Source: Kiritimatiellota bacterium
GTDB taxonomy: Bacteria; Verrucomicrobiota; Lentisphaeria; Victivallales; JAADHT01
Assembly: GCA_013151705.1 (NCBI GenBank)
Contig: JAADHT010000009.1
Location: forward strand, 1-5,139
Reading direction: 5' to 3'
Length of the DNA: 5,139 nucleotides
The notes beneath the pieces are model-generated. The model was given only the letters and a program-made list of their open reading frames with translations. It did not search any database and was not told the origin of the DNA. The position numbers were made by a program, and so were the translations under genes. Positions 4,144 to 5,139 of this stretch are shown one piece after another (within the stretch, counting starts at the first letter, position 1; each line of letters opens with the position of its first letter).

Positions 4144-4572
4144 ATGAAGACATATCTAGCGAAGAAAGGCGATGTTGAACGCACGCATATCATATTCGAC
4201 GCCGAAGGCGTTCCCCTGGGAAGGCTCGCGGTTAAAGTCGCCAACGCCCTCAGAGGTAAAGACAAGCCGACGTACACTCCCCACGTGGACACCGGGAATT
4301 TCGTGGTGGTTACGAACGCGGCGAAAGTTCTACTCACTGGAAGAAAGGAAGAACGCAAAATCTATCAAGACTATTCCGGCTATCCCAGCGGACAAAAAGA
4401 GCGCACGGCCGCTGAAATCCGCGCCAAACATCCTGAACGCCTTGTCAAGGACGCTGTTTGGGGAATGTTGCCGCACGGAAGACTTGGACGCGCGCAATTC
4501 AAAAAGCTGAAGGTCTACGCGGATGACGATCATCCACACAAGGCCCAGAATCCTCAAGAGGCGGCGGTTTAA
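4144..4572 (+). CDS. rplM: 50S ribosomal protein L13
   Basis: An early-assembling 23S rRNA-binding protein of the large subunit. The 142 residues have the usual length and full family sequence: GVPLGRLAVKVANALRGKDK (22-41), YTPHVDTGNFVVV (44-56), then the C-terminal signature AVWGMLPHGRLGRAQFKKLK (104-123) and HPHKAQNP (130-137). The ATG at 4144 fits the family start MKTYLAKKGDVER; the Shine-Dalgarno is weak (GGAA, 4130-4133, ten bases away), which is notable for a ribosomal gene. It is the first gene of the conserved rplM-rpsI operon, with 38 bases before rpsI. A structured leader and two promoter candidates lie upstream. Confidence 0.98.
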   Translation: MKTYLAKKGDVERTHIIFDAEGVPLGRLAVKVANALRGKDKPTYTPHVDTGNFVVVTNAAKVLLTGRKEERKIYQDYSGYPSGQKERTAAEIRAKHPERLVKDAVWGMLPHGRLGRAQFKKLKVYADDDHPHKAQNPQEAAV

Positions 4573-4610
4573 TCTTTGATTATCAAAAATATATTTAAGG
4601 AAATAGTAAA

Positions 4611-5009
4611 ATGACACTGAAAACCGATGAGATATGGGCGACCGGACGCAGAAAATCGGCGGTGGCCCGCGTGAGATTGCGTACGGGAACCGGTAAAATA
4701 ACAGTGAACGGCAAAGACCTCAAAGCATATTTCACAACCGAAGCGATAATCGGCTTCATCCGTCAGCCGTTAACCGTCACCGACACCGAAAAAGGCGTAG
4801 ATATCGAAGCCAATCTCACTGGCGGAGGATTGGTCGGACAAGCTGGAGCGCTCAGACATGGAATCGCCAGAACATTGGTGAAAAAAGACGAGTCTTTGAA
4901 ATCGGTTCTCAAAGACTGCGGAATGCTTTCACGCGACGCCCGCGTCAAGGAACGTAAAAAACCCGGACAGCCGGGAGCGCGCAAACGCTTCCAATTCTCG
5001 AAACGCTGA
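4611..5009 (+). CDS. rpsI: 30S ribosomal protein S9
   Basis: A small-subunit head protein whose C-terminal tail reaches the P-site tRNA. The 132 residues match the family throughout: ATGRRKSAVARVRL (10-23), GKITVNGKDLKAYF (28-41), the signature GGGLVGQAGALRHGIAR (71-87), and LSRDARVKERKKPGQPGARK leading to the conserved tail RKRFQFSKR with its terminal K-R. Start at 4611 is supported by TAAGGA (4596-4601) nine bases upstream. It follows rplM directly and ends the operon; an intrinsic terminator begins 35 bases after the stop. Confidence 0.98.
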   Translation: MTLKTDEIWATGRRKSAVARVRLRTGTGKITVNGKDLKAYFTTEAIIGFIRQPLTVTDTEKGVDIEANLTGGGLVGQAGALRHGIARTLVKKDESLKSVLKDCGMLSRDARVKERKKPGQPGARKRFQFSKR

Positions 5010-5044
5010 TTTTCATCGTTTCATTTGCGAAAGCCCCCCCCTAT

Positions 5045-5090
5045 ACTCCCGTTCCTTGGAATTCATTTTCCCGGGTTCGGGAGTTTTTTT
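5045..5090 (+). terminator. Intrinsic terminator of rplM-rpsI
   Basis: CGGGAGT (5078-5084) leads straight into seven T residues (5084-5090). It can pair either with ACTCCCG (5045-5051, seven pairs, 26-base loop) or, more compactly, as TCCCG (5069-5073) with CGGGA (5078-5082) around GGTT. Either form gives a GC-rich stem before a U-tract. The two forms exclude each other because they share the 3' arm. Confidence 0.85.
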
Positions 5091-5139
5091 CGCCGGTTTG
5101 AACTTCCGCTTGAGTCGGTCCCCGCCACTTCCTCGATGA

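Noticed and set aside
4041..4358. 105-codon minus-strand ORF overlapping the rplM leader and 5' half
   Set aside because: Mostly antisense to rplM, with no domain or start signal.
5013..5139. Minus-strand open frame from the right edge to TGA 5013-5015
   Set aside because: About 41 lysine/arginine-rich codons including an AGG-GGG-GGG run from the C8 tract, and it runs through the rpsI terminator. It might be the end of a convergent gene, but nothing is recognisable.

Overview
The window reads as chromosomal DNA of a free-living or host-associated bacterium with moderate GC content. The style of L13 and S9, the pairing of a PocR-type AraC regulator with a methylamine-type corrinoid protein, and hairpin repeats ending in GTARGGC/GCCYTAC together suggest the Lentisphaerae/Verrucomicrobiota (PVC) side of the tree. 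That placement is an inference and only moderately sure.

Layout from left to right. Bases 1-312 carry no confident gene: they hold one unexplained 33-codon ORF, a possibly broken small membrane peptide frame, and a good promoter candidate for the first real gene. Bases 313-1302 encode the ribosome-assembly GTPase Obg (+). A perfect 21-bp hairpin (1349-1393) separates it from a convergent minus-strand block: tRNA-Gln(CUG) at 1495-1568 and, upstream of it, a PocR-domain AraC-family regulator (1709-2995). The tRNA promoter and the regulator gene's intrinsic terminator lie on top of each other. A compact divergent promoter region (2996-3131), with an 18-bp inverted repeat, faces a 210-residue corrinoid (B12-binding) protein gene at 3132-3764 (+).

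The 379-base gap 3765-4143 holds four inverted-repeat structures, a TTGACA promoter, a probable structured leader and a second TATAAT box. It leads into the rplM-rpsI operon (L13 and S9, 4144-5009), which ends in an intrinsic terminator (5045-5090). The last 49 bases hold nothing I can support.

How the genes work together: Obg, L13, S9 and the tRNA belong to translation and ribosome biogenesis. The regulator and corrinoid protein form a separate two-gene unit set between them. The simplest reading is that the regulator senses a small metabolite through its PocR domain and controls the corrinoid gene. The corrinoid protein would then carry methyl groups for a methyltransferase (MttB/MtbB-like or similar) encoded elsewhere. 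No methyltransferase, corrinoid reactivase or transporter is present in the window, so substrate and pathway stay open.

The most notable non-coding signals are two hairpin elements with near-identical ends but different inner arms, which may belong to one dispersed repeat family; the promoter-inside-terminator arrangement before the tRNA; and the nested hairpin in the rplM leader.
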